DNA of 64,000 bases, from positions 1-64,000 of the forward strand of contig JAIENY010000022.1 of NCBI GenBank assembly GCA_019750915.1, in the 5' to 3' direction. Shown here one piece after another: positions 1 through 10,501 of this stretch. The notes under the pieces were generated by a model. That model was not told where the DNA came from. It did no database searches and saw only the letters and a list, made by a program, of their open reading frames with translations. The position numbers and the translations under genes were made by a program. The stretch comes from Xanthobacteraceae bacterium (GTDB lineage: Bacteria; Pseudomonadota; Alphaproteobacteria; Rhizobiales; Xanthobacteraceae). Numbering within the stretch: the stretch's first letter is position 1; every line of letters begins with the position of its first letter.

Positions 1-1
1 G

Positions 2-1402
2 TTACATCGCCTTGACGATGTTCTCGGTCATCTTCTTGGCATCGCCGAGCAGCATCATTGTGTTGTCGCGATAGAACAGCGGGTTGTCGACGCCGGCGTA
101 ACCGGAAGCGAGCGAGCGCTTGATGAACATCACGGTGCCGGCCTTCCAGACCTGAAGCACCGGCATGCCGTAGATCGGCGAGGACGGGTCTTCTTCGGCG
201 GCGGGGTTGGTGACGTCGTTGGCGCCGATCACGAAGGCGACATCGGCCTGCGCGAATTCGGAGTTGATGTCCTCGAGCTCGAACACTTCGTCATAAGGCA
301 CGTTGGCTTCCGCCAGCAGCACGTTCATGTGACCCGGCATACGTCCCGCGACCGGGTGGATGGCGTACTTCACTTCGACGCCTTCCTTCTTGAGCGTATC
401 GGCCATTTCGCGAAGCGCGTGCTGCGCCTGCGCCACCGCCATGCCGTAGCCCGGCACGATGATGACCTTCTGCGCGTTCTTCATGATGAAGGCCGCGTCG
501 TCGGCCGAGCCGAGCTTGACCGGCCTGGCCTCGCCGGTGCCCGCCGCCGCGGGTCCGCCGCTGTCGCCGCCGAAGCCGCCGAGGATGACCGAGATGAACG
601 AACGGTTCATCGCGTTGCACATGATGTAGGACAGGATCGCGCCGGAGGAGCCGACCAGCGCGCCGGTGATGATCAGCGCCGAGTTGCCCAGCGTGAAGCC
701 GATGCCGGCCGCCGCCCAGCCCGAATACGAGTTCAGCATCGAGATCACGACCGGCATGTCAGCGCCGCCGATCGGAATGATCAGCAACGCGCCGAGCACC
801 AGCGCCAGCACCACGATGGCCCAGAAGTCGAACGCGCTCTGCGACACCACAAGGCCGTAGATGAAGTACACCAGCGCCAGAGCCAGCGCGATGTTGATCA
901 GATGGCGCGCCGGCAGGATGATCGGTGCGCCGCTCATGCGGCCCGACAGCTTGGCGAACGCGATCACCGAGCCGGTGAAGGTCAGAGCGCCGATGGCGAC
1001 GCCGAGCGACATTTCGACCAGGCTCGAGCCGTGGATATCGCCGTGGGTGCCGATGCCGAAGGCGGTCGGCGCATAGAACGCACCAGCCGCAACAAGCACC
1101 GCCGCCATGCCGACCAGCGAGTGGAAGGCGGCGATCAGTTCCGGCATCGAGGTCATCGGCACGCGGCGGGCGATCACCGCGCCGATGCCGCCGCCGATGG
1201 CGACCCCGAGGATCACCAGGATCCAGCCCGTGGCGGAAGCCGGCGGATGGCTCGCCAGCGTCGTCGCCACCGCGATCGTCATGCCGGCGATGCCGAACCA
1301 GTTGCCCTGACGGGAGGATGCGGGGCTGGACAGCCCGCGCAGCGAAAGGATGAAAAGGACGCCTGCAACAAGATACAGCAGCGCCGAGAGATTTGCGTTC
1401 AT
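2..1402 (-). CDS. pntB: NAD(P) transhydrogenase beta subunit PntB
   Basis: 466 aa, multi-TM N-terminus and NADP-binding C-terminus (VIIVPGYGMAVAQAQHALREM...GANDVTNPAA); downstream of the alpha subunits. Confidence 0.97.
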   Translation of the reverse strand: MNANLSALLYLVAGVLFILSLRGLSSPASSRQGNWFGIAGMTIAVATTLASHPPASATGWILVILGVAIGGGIGAVIARRVPMTSMPELIAAFHSLVGMAAVLVAAGAFYAPTAFGIGTHGDIHGSSLVEMSLGVAIGALTFTGSVIAFAKLSGRMSGAPIILPARHLINIALALALVYFIYGLVVSQSAFDFWAIVVLALVLGALLIIPIGGADMPVVISMLNSYSGWAAAGIGFTLGNSALIITGALVGSSGAILSYIMCNAMNRSFISVILGGFGGDSGGPAAAGTGEARPVKLGSADDAAFIMKNAQKVIIVPGYGMAVAQAQHALREMADTLKKEGVEVKYAIHPVAGRMPGHMNVLLAEANVPYDEVFELEDINSEFAQADVAFVIGANDVTNPAAEEDPSSPIYGMPVLQVWKAGTVMFIKRSLASGYAGVDNPLFYRDNTMMLLGDAKKMTENIVKAM

Positions 1403-1417
1403 TGGCCCTGCCTCGTC

Positions 1418-1738
1418 TTACTTCTGCTTCTTCTTGTACATCGCCAGCATGCGCTGGGTGACAAGGAAGCCGCCAAAAATATTCACACACGCGAAGATCA
1501 GCGCGATGAAGCCGAAGCCGCGCGCCCAGATCGGACCGTTGTCGTCACCGACAAGCCCGACCCCGACCGCCAGCAGCGCGCCGACCACGATCACCGAGGA
1601 GATCGCATTGGTCACGCTCATCAGCGGTGTATGCAGCGCGGGCGTCACCGACCACACGACGAAATAGCCCACGAAAACCGCGAGCACGAAAATCGAAAGA
1701 CGAAACACAAACGGATCGACGGCCTCAAGACCATGCAT
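1418..1738 (-). CDS. pntAB: NAD(P) transhydrogenase alpha subunit part 2 (membrane)
   Basis: 106 aa TM protein between pntAA and pntB; typical split alpha subunit arrangement. Confidence 0.93.
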   Translation of the reverse strand: MHGLEAVDPFVFRLSIFVLAVFVGYFVVWSVTPALHTPLMSVTNAISSVIVVGALLAVGVGLVGDDNGPIWARGFGFIALIFACVNIFGGFLVTQRMLAMYKKKQK

Positions 1739-1763
1739 GGCGGTGCTCCTTAAGCCTTCTCTA

Positions 1764-2891
1764 TCAAGACTTGGGCTGGAAATTCGGGTGAATGATCGCG
1801 CCGTCTTTGGTCAGCGCGGTCGCCTTGACGAGCTCGTCGTCCCACTTCACGGCGAGCGATTTGCTCTCCTTGTCGAACAGCGTCTCGATGAAGGCCTGCA
1901 GATTCTTGGCGTACAGGTTCGAGGCCGAAGCCGCCACCTTGCCCGCAAGGTTCGGAAAGCCGACGATCTTGACGCCGTCGACGTCAGCGATCTCGCCCGA
2001 CTTCACGCCCTCGACATTGCCGCCGCGCTCGACCGCAAGGTCGACCAGCACCGAGCCCGGCTTCATCGACTTCACCATGTCCGCGCTTACCAGCTTCGGC
2101 GCCGGCCGGCCCGGAATCAAAGCCGTGGTGATGACGATGTCCTGCTTCTTGATGTGCTCTGCCGTGAGAGCGGCCTGCTTGGCCTGATACTCTTTCGACA
2201 TTTCCTTGGCGTAGCCGCCGGAGGTCTCGGCCTGCTTGAACTCCTCGTCCTCGACGGCAATGAACTTGGCGCCGAGCGACTCAACCTGCTCCTTCACCGC
2301 AGGCCGCACGTCGGTCGCGGTGACGATGGCGCCCAGACGACGCGCGGTCGCAATCGCCTGAAGGCCGGCGACGCCGACGCCCATCACGAACACCTTGGCG
2401 GCAGGCACAGTGCCCGCAGCGGTCATCATCATCGGAAAGGCCCGGCCGAATGCCTCGGCGCCTTCGATCACCGCACGATAGCCCGCGAGATTCGCCTGCG
2501 ACGACAAAACGTCCATCACCTGCGCGCGGGTGATGCGCGGCATCAGTTCCATCGCGAACGCCGACACGCCCGCACCGGCCATCGCCTTCAGCGCCGCCTC
2601 GTTGCCGTAAGGGTCCATGATCGCAATCACGGCCGCACCCTTCTTGTAGCCCGCCAGCTCAGACGCTTCCGGCCGCTTCACCTTAATCACGATATCGGCG
2701 TCTTTCACCGCATCGGCGCTCACAACCGCGCCCATCGCCTCGTAGTCCGAATCCCGCAGACCCGACTTCAAGCCCGCTCCCGGCTCGATCGCAACGTCGA
2801 TCCCGAGAGACTTGTACTTCTTCACAGTGTCCGGCGTCGCCGCAACGCGCGGTTCAGCCGCGTCAATCTCTTTCGCAATCGCAATCTTCAT
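1764..2891 (-). CDS. pntAA: Re/Si-specific NAD(P)+ transhydrogenase alpha subunit part 1
   Basis: [26 protein letters not shown]..., alanine dehydrogenase/PNT fold; start trimmed from ORF start 2936. Confidence 0.95.
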   Translation of the reverse strand: MKIAIAKEIDAAEPRVAATPDTVKKYKSLGIDVAIEPGAGLKSGLRDSDYEAMGAVVSADAVKDADIVIKVKRPEASELAGYKKGAAVIAIMDPYGNEAALKAMAGAGVSAFAMELMPRITRAQVMDVLSSQANLAGYRAVIEGAEAFGRAFPMMMTAAGTVPAAKVFVMGVGVAGLQAIATARRLGAIVTATDVRPAVKEQVESLGAKFIAVEDEEFKQAETSGGYAKEMSKEYQAKQAALTAEHIKKQDIVITTALIPGRPAPKLVSADMVKSMKPGSVLVDLAVERGGNVEGVKSGEIADVDGVKIVGFPNLAGKVAASASNLYAKNLQAFIETLFDKESKSLAVKWDDELVKATALTKDGAIIHPNFQPKS

Positions 2892-3015
2892 AAAGCCTCC
2901 CGCGATATCGCGTTCGCGTCTGACCAGTGCTTCCAAGCACGTTGATATTATGCGGGGGCGACGTGAGGCCGTCCCCGCGTGAAATCGATATAAAGCGCCA
3001 CGCGTTAGGGCGTTT

Positions 3016-3168
3016 TCAGGTTAGGAAAATCGCCATCAGGACGAGGATGGCGACGACAAAGATGGTTCCGTACTTCGTCAGCTTGAGAAACCCCTCATAG
3101 GTTTGCTCATGCGCGAGATAGTCATTGCCATCCGCGGTCGTGTAGGCCACCTCATTGTGGTCAGCCAT
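3016..3168 (-). CDS. aa3-type cytochrome c oxidase subunit IV (small, 50 aa)
   Basis: Translated by hand: MADHNEVAYTTADGNDYLAHEQTYEGFLKLTKYGTIFVVAILVLMAIFLT*; matches the bacterial aa3 oxidase subunit IV pattern (acidic N-terminus, Y-x-x-F, one TM). Not in the ORF track (below size cutoff). Confidence 0.9.
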   Translation of the reverse strand: MADHNEVAYTTADGNDYLAHEQTYEGFLKLTKYGTIFVVAILVLMAIFLT

Positions 3169-3286
3169 CGCTTCCTCCAGCCCTCTTTAATACCAGCGGG
3201 CAAATACAGCACTTGCCGCATTAGGGCAACGGTGTGGCAACTACCTTCTAAGCAAAAAGTTGTAGGCATGTTGCAGCGCAAAAGCG

Positions 3287-5167
3287 CTACCCCATGGCTT
3301 CCAGCTCGTTAATGAGCGCCTCAATCACCGACAAACCCCCGTCCCAGAACGCCGGGTTCCTGGCATCGAGCCCGAATGGCGCCAGCAGCTCCGAGTAGTG
3401 CTTGGTGCCGCCCGCCGACAGCATGTCGAGATACCGCTCCGCAAATCCCTCGTTGGCATTCTCGTAAACCGCATACAGCGAGTTCACCAGACAATCGCCG
3501 AATGCATAGGCATAGACGTAGAACGGCGAATGGATGAAGTGCGGGATGTACATCCAGAACGCCTCGTAGCCCGGCTTGATCTCGATCGCGGGACCCAGGC
3601 TCTCGCCCTGCACGCTGAGCCAGATCTCGCCAAGCCGCTCCGCGGTGAGTTCGCCATTGCGGCGCTCGGTGTGAACCGCGCGCTCGAACGAGTAGAACGC
3701 GATCTGCCGCACCACCGTGTTGATCATGTCCTCGACCTTGCCCGCGAGCAGTGCCTGACGCTGCTTCTTGTTCTTGGTCTCGGCCAGGAGGCGCTTGAAG
3801 GTCAGCATCTCGCCGAACACGCTGGCCGTCTCGGCCAGTGTCAGCGGTGTCGGAGCCATCAGCGCGCCCTGTTTCGCGGCGAGCACCTGATGCACGCCAT
3901 GACCAAGCTCGTGGGCAAGCGTCATCACATCGCGCGGCTTGCCCTGATAGTTCATCAGCACATAGGGATGCGCGGACGGCGTGGTCGGATGCGAGAACGC
4001 ACCGGGCGACTTGCCGGGACGTACCGGCGCATCGATCCAGCGATCATCGAAAAAACGCTTGGCGATGGCAGCCATCTCCGGCGAAAAATCGCCGTAAGCC
4101 TTGAGGATAGTGCTCTTGGCGTCGTTCCAGCCAATCGTTCCGGTGGCGGCGAATGGCAGCGGCGCGTTGCGGTCCCAATGCGCCAGCTTCTTCTTTTTGA
4201 ACCACTTCGCCTTCAGCGCGTAATAGCGATGCGAAATGCGCGGATAGGCCGCGCGCACCGACGCCACCAGCGCATCGACCACCTCGCGTTCGACGCGGTT
4301 GGCGAGATGGCGTGAGTCGGCGACATCCTCGAAGCCGCGCCAGCGGTCGGAGATTTCCTTGTCCTTGGCGAGCGTGTTGGTGATCAGGGCGAAGGTGCGC
4401 TCGTTGGCCTTGAAGGTTTTCGACAGCGCCTGCGCCGCGCTCTTGCGCTTCTCGGGCGAGCGATCCTGCAGGAAGTTCAGCGTCGGCTCGATCGCAAGCT
4501 CCTTGGCCCCGACCTTGAAACGCAAAGCGGAGATGGTCTGGTCGAACATCCGGTTGAATGCGCCGTAGCTCGTGGTCGATTTCTCGTGGAAAAGCTGCTC
4601 GACGCGGTCTTCGAGCTGGTACGGCTTGTCCTTGCGCAAATCCTCGATCCACGGCCGGTAGTAACCGAGCGACGGCGTTTCCATCGCCTTCTCGATCAGC
4701 GCGTCATCGACGCGATTGAGTTCGAGGGCGAAGAACAACAGATGCGTCGAGGCGTTGGTGATGCGCTCGGAGACATCGCCATAGAATTTGCTGATTGCCG
4801 GATCGACGGTGTCGCCGGCATGGATCAGTCCCGCATAGGAAATCAGCCGCCCGGCCAGATCGTCGATCGCCTCATAGGCTTTCACGGCCTCCGCCAGCCA
4901 CGCCCCGCCTTCGGGTCTGGCGACCTCGTCGGCGATCCTGCCCTTGTAGGCATCCTCGAATGCGGCGCAGTCCGCGTCCAGCCTGTCGAGGTCGGCCGTG
5001 ATCTGCGGTGCGGAGATCGAGGCGTAAAGATCAGCCAGATTCCACTCGGGTAATTTGGCCGACGGCTTTGATCTGACCGACGATTTGGCGGCTGCCTTGA
5101 CCATGGACGGTTTGCGTGAGGATTGCTTGGCTCGGGAGGCTGCTGATTTCGGCATGGACGCTTTCAA
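3287..5167 (-). CDS. pepF: M3 family oligoendopeptidase (PepF-like)
   Basis: HELGHGVHQ zinc motif; 626 aa M3 architecture; Lys/Ala/Ser-rich N-terminal extension. Confidence 0.9.
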   Translation of the reverse strand: MKASMPKSAASRAKQSSRKPSMVKAAAKSSVRSKPSAKLPEWNLADLYASISAPQITADLDRLDADCAAFEDAYKGRIADEVARPEGGAWLAEAVKAYEAIDDLAGRLISYAGLIHAGDTVDPAISKFYGDVSERITNASTHLLFFALELNRVDDALIEKAMETPSLGYYRPWIEDLRKDKPYQLEDRVEQLFHEKSTTSYGAFNRMFDQTISALRFKVGAKELAIEPTLNFLQDRSPEKRKSAAQALSKTFKANERTFALITNTLAKDKEISDRWRGFEDVADSRHLANRVEREVVDALVASVRAAYPRISHRYYALKAKWFKKKKLAHWDRNAPLPFAATGTIGWNDAKSTILKAYGDFSPEMAAIAKRFFDDRWIDAPVRPGKSPGAFSHPTTPSAHPYVLMNYQGKPRDVMTLAHELGHGVHQVLAAKQGALMAPTPLTLAETASVFGEMLTFKRLLAETKNKKQRQALLAGKVEDMINTVVRQIAFYSFERAVHTERRNGELTAERLGEIWLSVQGESLGPAIEIKPGYEAFWMYIPHFIHSPFYVYAYAFGDCLVNSLYAVYENANEGFAERYLDMLSAGGTKHYSELLAPFGLDARNPAFWDGGLSVIEALINELEAMG

Positions 5168-5414
5168 GGATTATTCGACAACGATTATGCGATGGCTTCA
5201 GGCTCTAGCATGACAATCTGGCGCGCATGCGACAAGCCGCCGCGTGGAACAGATCGCCAAATTTGCAATATCATGTTCGGCACCCCCGTGTAATTCATCG
5301 GGGGTGTCGATCGAGCTTTCGCAGCCTTTCGACCTTTCCAACGTCCAGGACCGGGCCCCTCTGGCAGTTCACGCGAACTGCGATGTCGGACTGGACGTCT
5401 CACAGAGGTGGCCC

Positions 5415-6092
5415 ATGACCGAGATATTATCCGCAGAAGCTCTATCCGCCCTGCTCCAGGTGATCATGATCGACCTGGTGCTTGCCGGCGACAATGCCAT
5501 CGTCATCGGCCTTGCCGCCGCGGGCCTGCCCAAGGATCAGCGCAACAAGGCGATCCTTGTCGGCATTATCGCCGCTACCGTTTTGCGAATATGCTTCGCC
5601 AGCATCACGGTGCAGTTGCTGCAGATCATCGGGCTGCTGCTGGCCGGCGGCATCCTGCTGCTCTGGGTCTGCTGGAAGATGTGGCGTGAACTGCGAACCT
5701 CCCACGCCCGAGAACATGATGCCGAGGAGGCGCTGGCCAATCAGGATCTCAACAGCGACGGCACGGTTTCCGGCCCGCCGCGCAAAACGCTCGGCCAGGC
5801 GATCTGGCAAATCGTGATCGCGGACGTATCGATGTCGCTCGATAACGTGCTGGCGGTCGCAGGCGCGGCCCGCGAGCACCCGCTGATCCTCGTGTTCGGT
5901 CTGGGCCTGTCGATCGCCCTGATGGGCCTCGCCGCCACCTTCATCGCACGGCTGCTGCAAAAACACCGCTGGATCGCCTATGTCGGCCTGATCATCATTC
6001 TCTATGTGGCAGTCGATATGTGTTATCGCGGCGCGCTTGAAGTCTGGCCTCATGCGACCAAGCTATCGGAACGGCTGGTATCGGCTTTATGA
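5415..6092 (+). CDS. TerC family integral membrane protein
   Basis: MTEILSAEALSALLQVIMIDLVLAGDNAIVIGLAA...SLDNVLAVAGAA; start trimmed from ORF start 5244. Confidence 0.93.
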   Translation: MTEILSAEALSALLQVIMIDLVLAGDNAIVIGLAAAGLPKDQRNKAILVGIIAATVLRICFASITVQLLQIIGLLLAGGILLLWVCWKMWRELRTSHAREHDAEEALANQDLNSDGTVSGPPRKTLGQAIWQIVIADVSMSLDNVLAVAGAAREHPLILVFGLGLSIALMGLAATFIARLLQKHRWIAYVGLIIILYVAVDMCYRGALEVWPHATKLSERLVSAL

Positions 6093-6180
6093 AGCGTTAA
6101 CACTTTCGCGACAATGGTGGCTCAATTCGGGACAAGTCATCGGACAATTCGAACTGACAGTCCGCGTTGCGGAGAGTGCC

Positions 6181-7677
6181 ATGGTTGCGACCATTTTGAT
6201 TGCGGATGACGACGCCGTGCAGCGCCGTCTGGTCGAAAACATGGTGCAACGCTGCGGCCATCAGACCGTGGTGGTAGACGGCGGCGACGCCGCGATCGCC
6301 GTGCTGACCGACGAGACGCAGTCGATCGACGCCGTCGTGCTCGATCTGGTGATGCCCGGCCTCGACGGTCTCGGCGTCCTCTCCAAAATCCGAGAACTCG
6401 GCCTCACCGTCCCCGTTATCGTCCAGACCGCGCACGGCGGCATCGACAATGTGGTGTCGGCAATGCGTGCGGGCGCCCAGGATTTCGTGGTCAAACCGGT
6501 CGGCATCGAGCGCCTGCAGGTCAGCGTACGCAATGCGCTGGATGCCTCCGCGCTGAAAGGCGAGTTGCAGCGCATCCGGCATTCGCGTGAGGGCCGCCTG
6601 ACCTTCAAGGATATCGTTAGCCGCTCCGAAGCGATGCAGAACGTGCTGGCGATGGGCAAGAAAGCAGCCGCCTCCACCATTCCGGTCCTGATCGAGGGCG
6701 AATCCGGCGTCGGTAAGGAAGTGATCGCCCGCGCCATCCACGGATCGAGCGAGCGCGCCAGCAAGCCGTTCGTCACCGTCAATTGCGGCGCGATCCCCGA
6801 CAATCTGGTGGAATCGATTCTGTTCGGGCATGAGAAAGGCGCGTTCACCGGGGCGACCGAACGCCACGCCGGAAAATTCGTCGAGGCCGACGGCGGCACG
6901 TTGTTTCTGGACGAGGTCGGCGAATTGCCGCTTGCCGCGCAGGTGAAGCTTCTGCGCGCGCTGCAGCAGAGCGAGGTGGAGGCCGTCGGCGGCCGCAAAC
7001 CGGTCAGGGTTGACGTGCGCATCATCTCCGCGACCAACCGCAACCTCCTCAACCACGTAAAGACCGGGTATTTCCGCGAAGACCTGTTCTATCGCCTGCA
7101 CGTGCTGCCGCTGACGGTGCCGCCGCTGCGCAACCGCCGCGAGGACATTCCGCATCTGATCCGATACTTCCTTGCCCGTTTCAGCGCCGAGGAAAATCGC
7201 GCCATCGCCCGCGTCAGCGCAGGCGCAGTGGCCCATCTCACCCAGTCAGACTGGCCGGGCAACGTCCGCCAGCTCGAAAATGCGGTCTATCGCGCGGTGG
7301 TTCTGAGCGAAGCCGATGAACTGCGCGCCGAAGACTTTCCGACGGTGACCACTTCTTCTGCCGCCGACATCTCCATGGCCGAACCGCTGACGCTGGTATC
7401 CCACACACCCGTTCCTGGCCACGAGGTTCCAATCGCCCCGAGCCAGCCGGCTGCCGCCTTCATATCGGCCTACGGCAACCTGCAGATGATCGACAGTTCT
7501 GACAACATGCGCTCTTTGGAAGAACTCGAAGCCGAAATCATCCGCTTCGCCATCGCCCACTACCGCGGCCAGATGTCAGAGGTGGCGCGCAAGCTGAGGA
7601 TCGGCCGCTCCACCCTCTACCGGAAGCTGGACGACATGCCGGAAACAGGTCCGCAATCCGAGGACGCAGGTTCCTGA
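6181..7677 (+). CDS. sigma-54-dependent response regulator (receiver-AAA+-HTH, NtrC family)
   Basis: Receiver (IADDDA...VLDLVMPG), AAA+ GESGVGKE and GAFTGA, C-terminal Fis-type HTH; start trimmed from 6004. Confidence 0.95.
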   Translation: MVATILIADDDAVQRRLVENMVQRCGHQTVVVDGGDAAIAVLTDETQSIDAVVLDLVMPGLDGLGVLSKIRELGLTVPVIVQTAHGGIDNVVSAMRAGAQDFVVKPVGIERLQVSVRNALDASALKGELQRIRHSREGRLTFKDIVSRSEAMQNVLAMGKKAAASTIPVLIEGESGVGKEVIARAIHGSSERASKPFVTVNCGAIPDNLVESILFGHEKGAFTGATERHAGKFVEADGGTLFLDEVGELPLAAQVKLLRALQQSEVEAVGGRKPVRVDVRIISATNRNLLNHVKTGYFREDLFYRLHVLPLTVPPLRNRREDIPHLIRYFLARFSAEENRAIARVSAGAVAHLTQSDWPGNVRQLENAVYRAVVLSEADELRAEDFPTVTTSSAADISMAEPLTLVSHTPVPGHEVPIAPSQPAAAFISAYGNLQMIDSSDNMRSLEELEAEIIRFAIAHYRGQMSEVARKLRIGRSTLYRKLDDMPETGPQSEDAGS

Positions 7678-8008
7678 AGCCGGGTTCCTTACCTAAGATC
7701 GTCTCAGAACACCTGCCCAGACCACCTGCTGCGCCTTGAACCGTTGCGGCGCAGTGACAGCCTCCAAGAAAGCGTTCCACCCGGCGTCCCGGTCGTTGCA
7801 TGCACCGCTCCTTTGCGGTCAGTTTTGCGTGACCAGGTCCGGCGCACATATGGGCGCAACAATTTGACGCGTATACTGTGCTGCTGAATCGGTCGGACAG
7901 TGATGCGTCGGCGAGGACAGCCCGCAAGGCTGATCCCAGCAACAGGCTCGAACGAAACAACACATCCGCTGTTACCCTCGGGAACAGCCTCGCTCAAGGA
8001 ACAAGAGA

Positions 8009-10192
8009 ATGTTCGACTTCTCGACCGGCCGCAGCGGTTACGATCGCGTGCTGGCAGCCGTTGCAGCTACTTTCCTGCTGACCGGAGCAGCATCGCTGGC
8101 CCATGCCCAATCAGCTCCCGCGAACGCATCCGATGCTGCCATCGACGCAGCGGTTCCCAAGCCGGATACCTCCATCGTGCCACCACCGACCGCAGCCGAT
8201 GTGAAGGCCGATACGTCTAAAACCGATACGTCCAAGGCGGATACAACCAAGACAGACGCGAAAGCCGACGTTAAGAGTGACGCCCCGAAAGCCGACACCG
8301 CGCAGGCCGTAACGCCTCCAGCCGAGACGCCCAAGGTCGCCGAAACGCCTGCTGACGCGTCCAAGCCCGCCGCTGACGCGTCCAAGCCCGCCGATGCTCC
8401 GAAGGCGGACACAGCCAAGACCGAGACACCCACCAGCACGGATGCTCCGAAAGCCGATACCGCAGCCGCTCCCGTCGCTGCTCCGCAACCCGCGGTCGCC
8501 GTTCTCGATCCGTTTGGCGAAAAGCTGCGCGACCTGATCGCGGACAAGGGATCCCGATATTTCGAGCGCAAGGCCGAGCGGGCCGCGGTGGAAGCCTTTT
8601 ACAAGGACCGCAACTACACGCCGGCATGGACCAATGGCGCGGCCGCGACGGCTGTCGCCACCAGCGCGATCGCCCGCCTGAAGAAGGCTGGCGAGGACGG
8701 CCTTGACCCGAACGATTATCCGGTGCCTGATTTCGCCGCCGCGTCGACGCCCGACGCTCAGGCCGACGCCGAATTGAAGCTGACCGAATCGATCCTCGAT
8801 TACGCGCGGCAGGCCCAGGCCGGGCGGATGCATTATTCGCAGGTCAGCGGCGACATTCAGTATCCGGAGCACTATCCCGATCCGGCTCAGGTGCTGACCA
8901 ACATCTCGACCGCCAAGGACGCCGATACGGCACTCGACAGCTACAATCCGCCGCAGAAGCTCTATCAGGAGTTGAAAGCGAAACTCGCCGACCTGCGCGG
9001 CAAGACCGAAGAGACATCGAAGATCGCTGGCGGTGAAGCACTGAAGTTCGTGAAGGCGACCAAAAAGAATCCGAACCCGGATCTGATGGACGATCCGCGC
9101 GTCCCGGCGCTGCGCGCCAAGCTCGGCGTGAAGGAAAATACATCCGACACCCACTACGATGCCGACGTCGCCGCCGCGGTGCGCAAATTCCAGGACAACA
9201 ACGACATCAAGCCAACCGGGATTCTGGACAGCCGGACCGTTGCTGCGATCAATGCACCGAAGAACGACCGCAAGGTCGATATCGTCCGCGTCAACATGGA
9301 GCGCTGGCGCTGGCTGCCGCGCGACCTCGGCGCGCCGGCGATCGGCGATGCCTACGTCATCCTCAATATCCCGGATTACACACTGCAGTTGATGCAAAAC
9401 GGCCAGCCGATCTGGAAAACCCGCGTTGTTGTCGGCAAACCCGGCGTTCACGCCACTCCGCTGCTGACGGAGACGATGAAGTTCATCACCGTCAACCCAA
9501 CATGGAACGTGCCGCCTTCCATCATCTACAAGGAATATCTGCCCGCCTTGCAGCAGGATCCGGACGTGCTGAACCGCATGGGCCTGAAGATCGAACGCAA
9601 CCGCGACGGCAGCATCCATATTTCGCAGCCGCCTGGTGAAGGAAACGCGCTTGGCCGCATCCGCTTTAATTTCCCGAACAAGTTCCTGGTCTATCAGCAT
9701 GACACGCCGGACAAGAACCTGTTCGCCAAGGAGGAGCGCGCCTATAGCCATGGCTGCATGCGGGTCCAGAATCCGGATCAATATGCCGCAAAGCTGCTCA
9801 ACGTCACTTTGCCGAATGAGCGCTACACCCCCGAACGCATTCGCGGCATGTACGGCAAGGGCGAAGTGAACATCAATTTCCCGACGCCGATCCCGGTCAA
9901 CCTCACCTACCAGACGGCCTTCGTCGATGACGCTGGCAAGCTGGAATTCCGCAAGGACATCTACGGCCGCGACGCGACCATGATCTCGATCCTGAAGAAC
10001 AAGGGCGGCAAGAACCTCGAGGCCGTGATCTCCCACGCCCAGCCGAGCTACGCAAAGCCAACCGGACCGATCAATATTCCGGGCGACACCTACGCGCAGC
10101 AAAGTTCCGGTCCGAACTTCTTCGAGCGTTTGTTCGGCGGCTTCCAGCAGCAGCCGGCGCCGCAGCCGGTTCGCGACCGCCGCTATCGCTAA
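8009..10192 (+). CDS. L,D-transpeptidase (YcbB-like) with peptidoglycan-binding domain
   Basis: Signal peptide, low-complexity Thr/Lys/Asp linker, PG-binding domain, YkuD motif HDTPDKNLF...YSHGCMRVQNP. Confidence 0.93.
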   Translation: MFDFSTGRSGYDRVLAAVAATFLLTGAASLAHAQSAPANASDAAIDAAVPKPDTSIVPPPTAADVKADTSKTDTSKADTTKTDAKADVKSDAPKADTAQAVTPPAETPKVAETPADASKPAADASKPADAPKADTAKTETPTSTDAPKADTAAAPVAAPQPAVAVLDPFGEKLRDLIADKGSRYFERKAERAAVEAFYKDRNYTPAWTNGAAATAVATSAIARLKKAGEDGLDPNDYPVPDFAAASTPDAQADAELKLTESILDYARQAQAGRMHYSQVSGDIQYPEHYPDPAQVLTNISTAKDADTALDSYNPPQKLYQELKAKLADLRGKTEETSKIAGGEALKFVKATKKNPNPDLMDDPRVPALRAKLGVKENTSDTHYDADVAAAVRKFQDNNDIKPTGILDSRTVAAINAPKNDRKVDIVRVNMERWRWLPRDLGAPAIGDAYVILNIPDYTLQLMQNGQPIWKTRVVVGKPGVHATPLLTETMKFITVNPTWNVPPSIIYKEYLPALQQDPDVLNRMGLKIERNRDGSIHISQPPGEGNALGRIRFNFPNKFLVYQHDTPDKNLFAKEERAYSHGCMRVQNPDQYAAKLLNVTLPNERYTPERIRGMYGKGEVNINFPTPIPVNLTYQTAFVDDAGKLEFRKDIYGRDATMISILKNKGGKNLEAVISHAQPSYAKPTGPINIPGDTYAQQSSGPNFFERLFGGFQQQPAPQPVRDRRYR
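8351..8392 (+). repeat. Perfect tandem 21-bp duplication (gctgacgcgtccaagcccgcc x2) within the L,D-transpeptidase linker
   Basis: Read directly; encodes (ADASKPA)x2. Confidence 0.97.
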
Positions 10193-10246
10193 CGGGCTCG
10201 GAGGCGGAGGTTCCCCCGCCAGCGACCGAAATCGCTTCATGGAATC

Positions 10247-10275
10247 AAGGCTCCGCTTGCGCGGAGCCTTTTTGT
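10247..10275 (+). terminator. Rho-independent terminator after the L,D-transpeptidase
   Basis: AAGGCTCCGC-ttgc-GCGGAGCCTT followed by TTTG. Confidence 0.9.
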
Positions 10276-10501
10276 TAACCAAACCCGCCTTCGTTCATCA
10301 ACCCGCGTGTGTATTCCTTAACGATCGGCAATCTTTCGCCATACTCACCCCGTTAGCTCTCCGATCAGGTGGTCGGGGACGGGGGTAAATTTCCGTTAAC
10401 TGGCAATCGTTACACCCGGTTTACCGTCTCTGCTGCGTGGGGCAGCGGAGAGGCTTCTGGAGCTTCGGCTCCCATGCCTGAGCCCAGGCTCAGGTCCAGA
10501 C

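Noticed and set aside
329-1753. 474-aa plus-strand ORF (and 1737-2945) opposite pnt genes
   Set aside because: Low-complexity Arg/Asp/His-rich shadow ORFs; minus strand encodes pntB/pntAB/pntAA
5278-5310. Hairpin (cacccccgtgtaattcatcgggggtg) upstream of terC considered as part of a yybP-ykoY Mn riboswitch
   Set aside because: The conserved yybP-ykoY core was not recognisable; only a simple hairpin and a chance GACCTTT were seen
8111-10282. 723-aa minus-strand ORF opposite the L,D-transpeptidase
   Set aside because: Antisense shadow of a GC-rich gene; no recognisable domain, Arg/Gly/Val-rich mirror composition, while the plus frame has clear YkuD motifs
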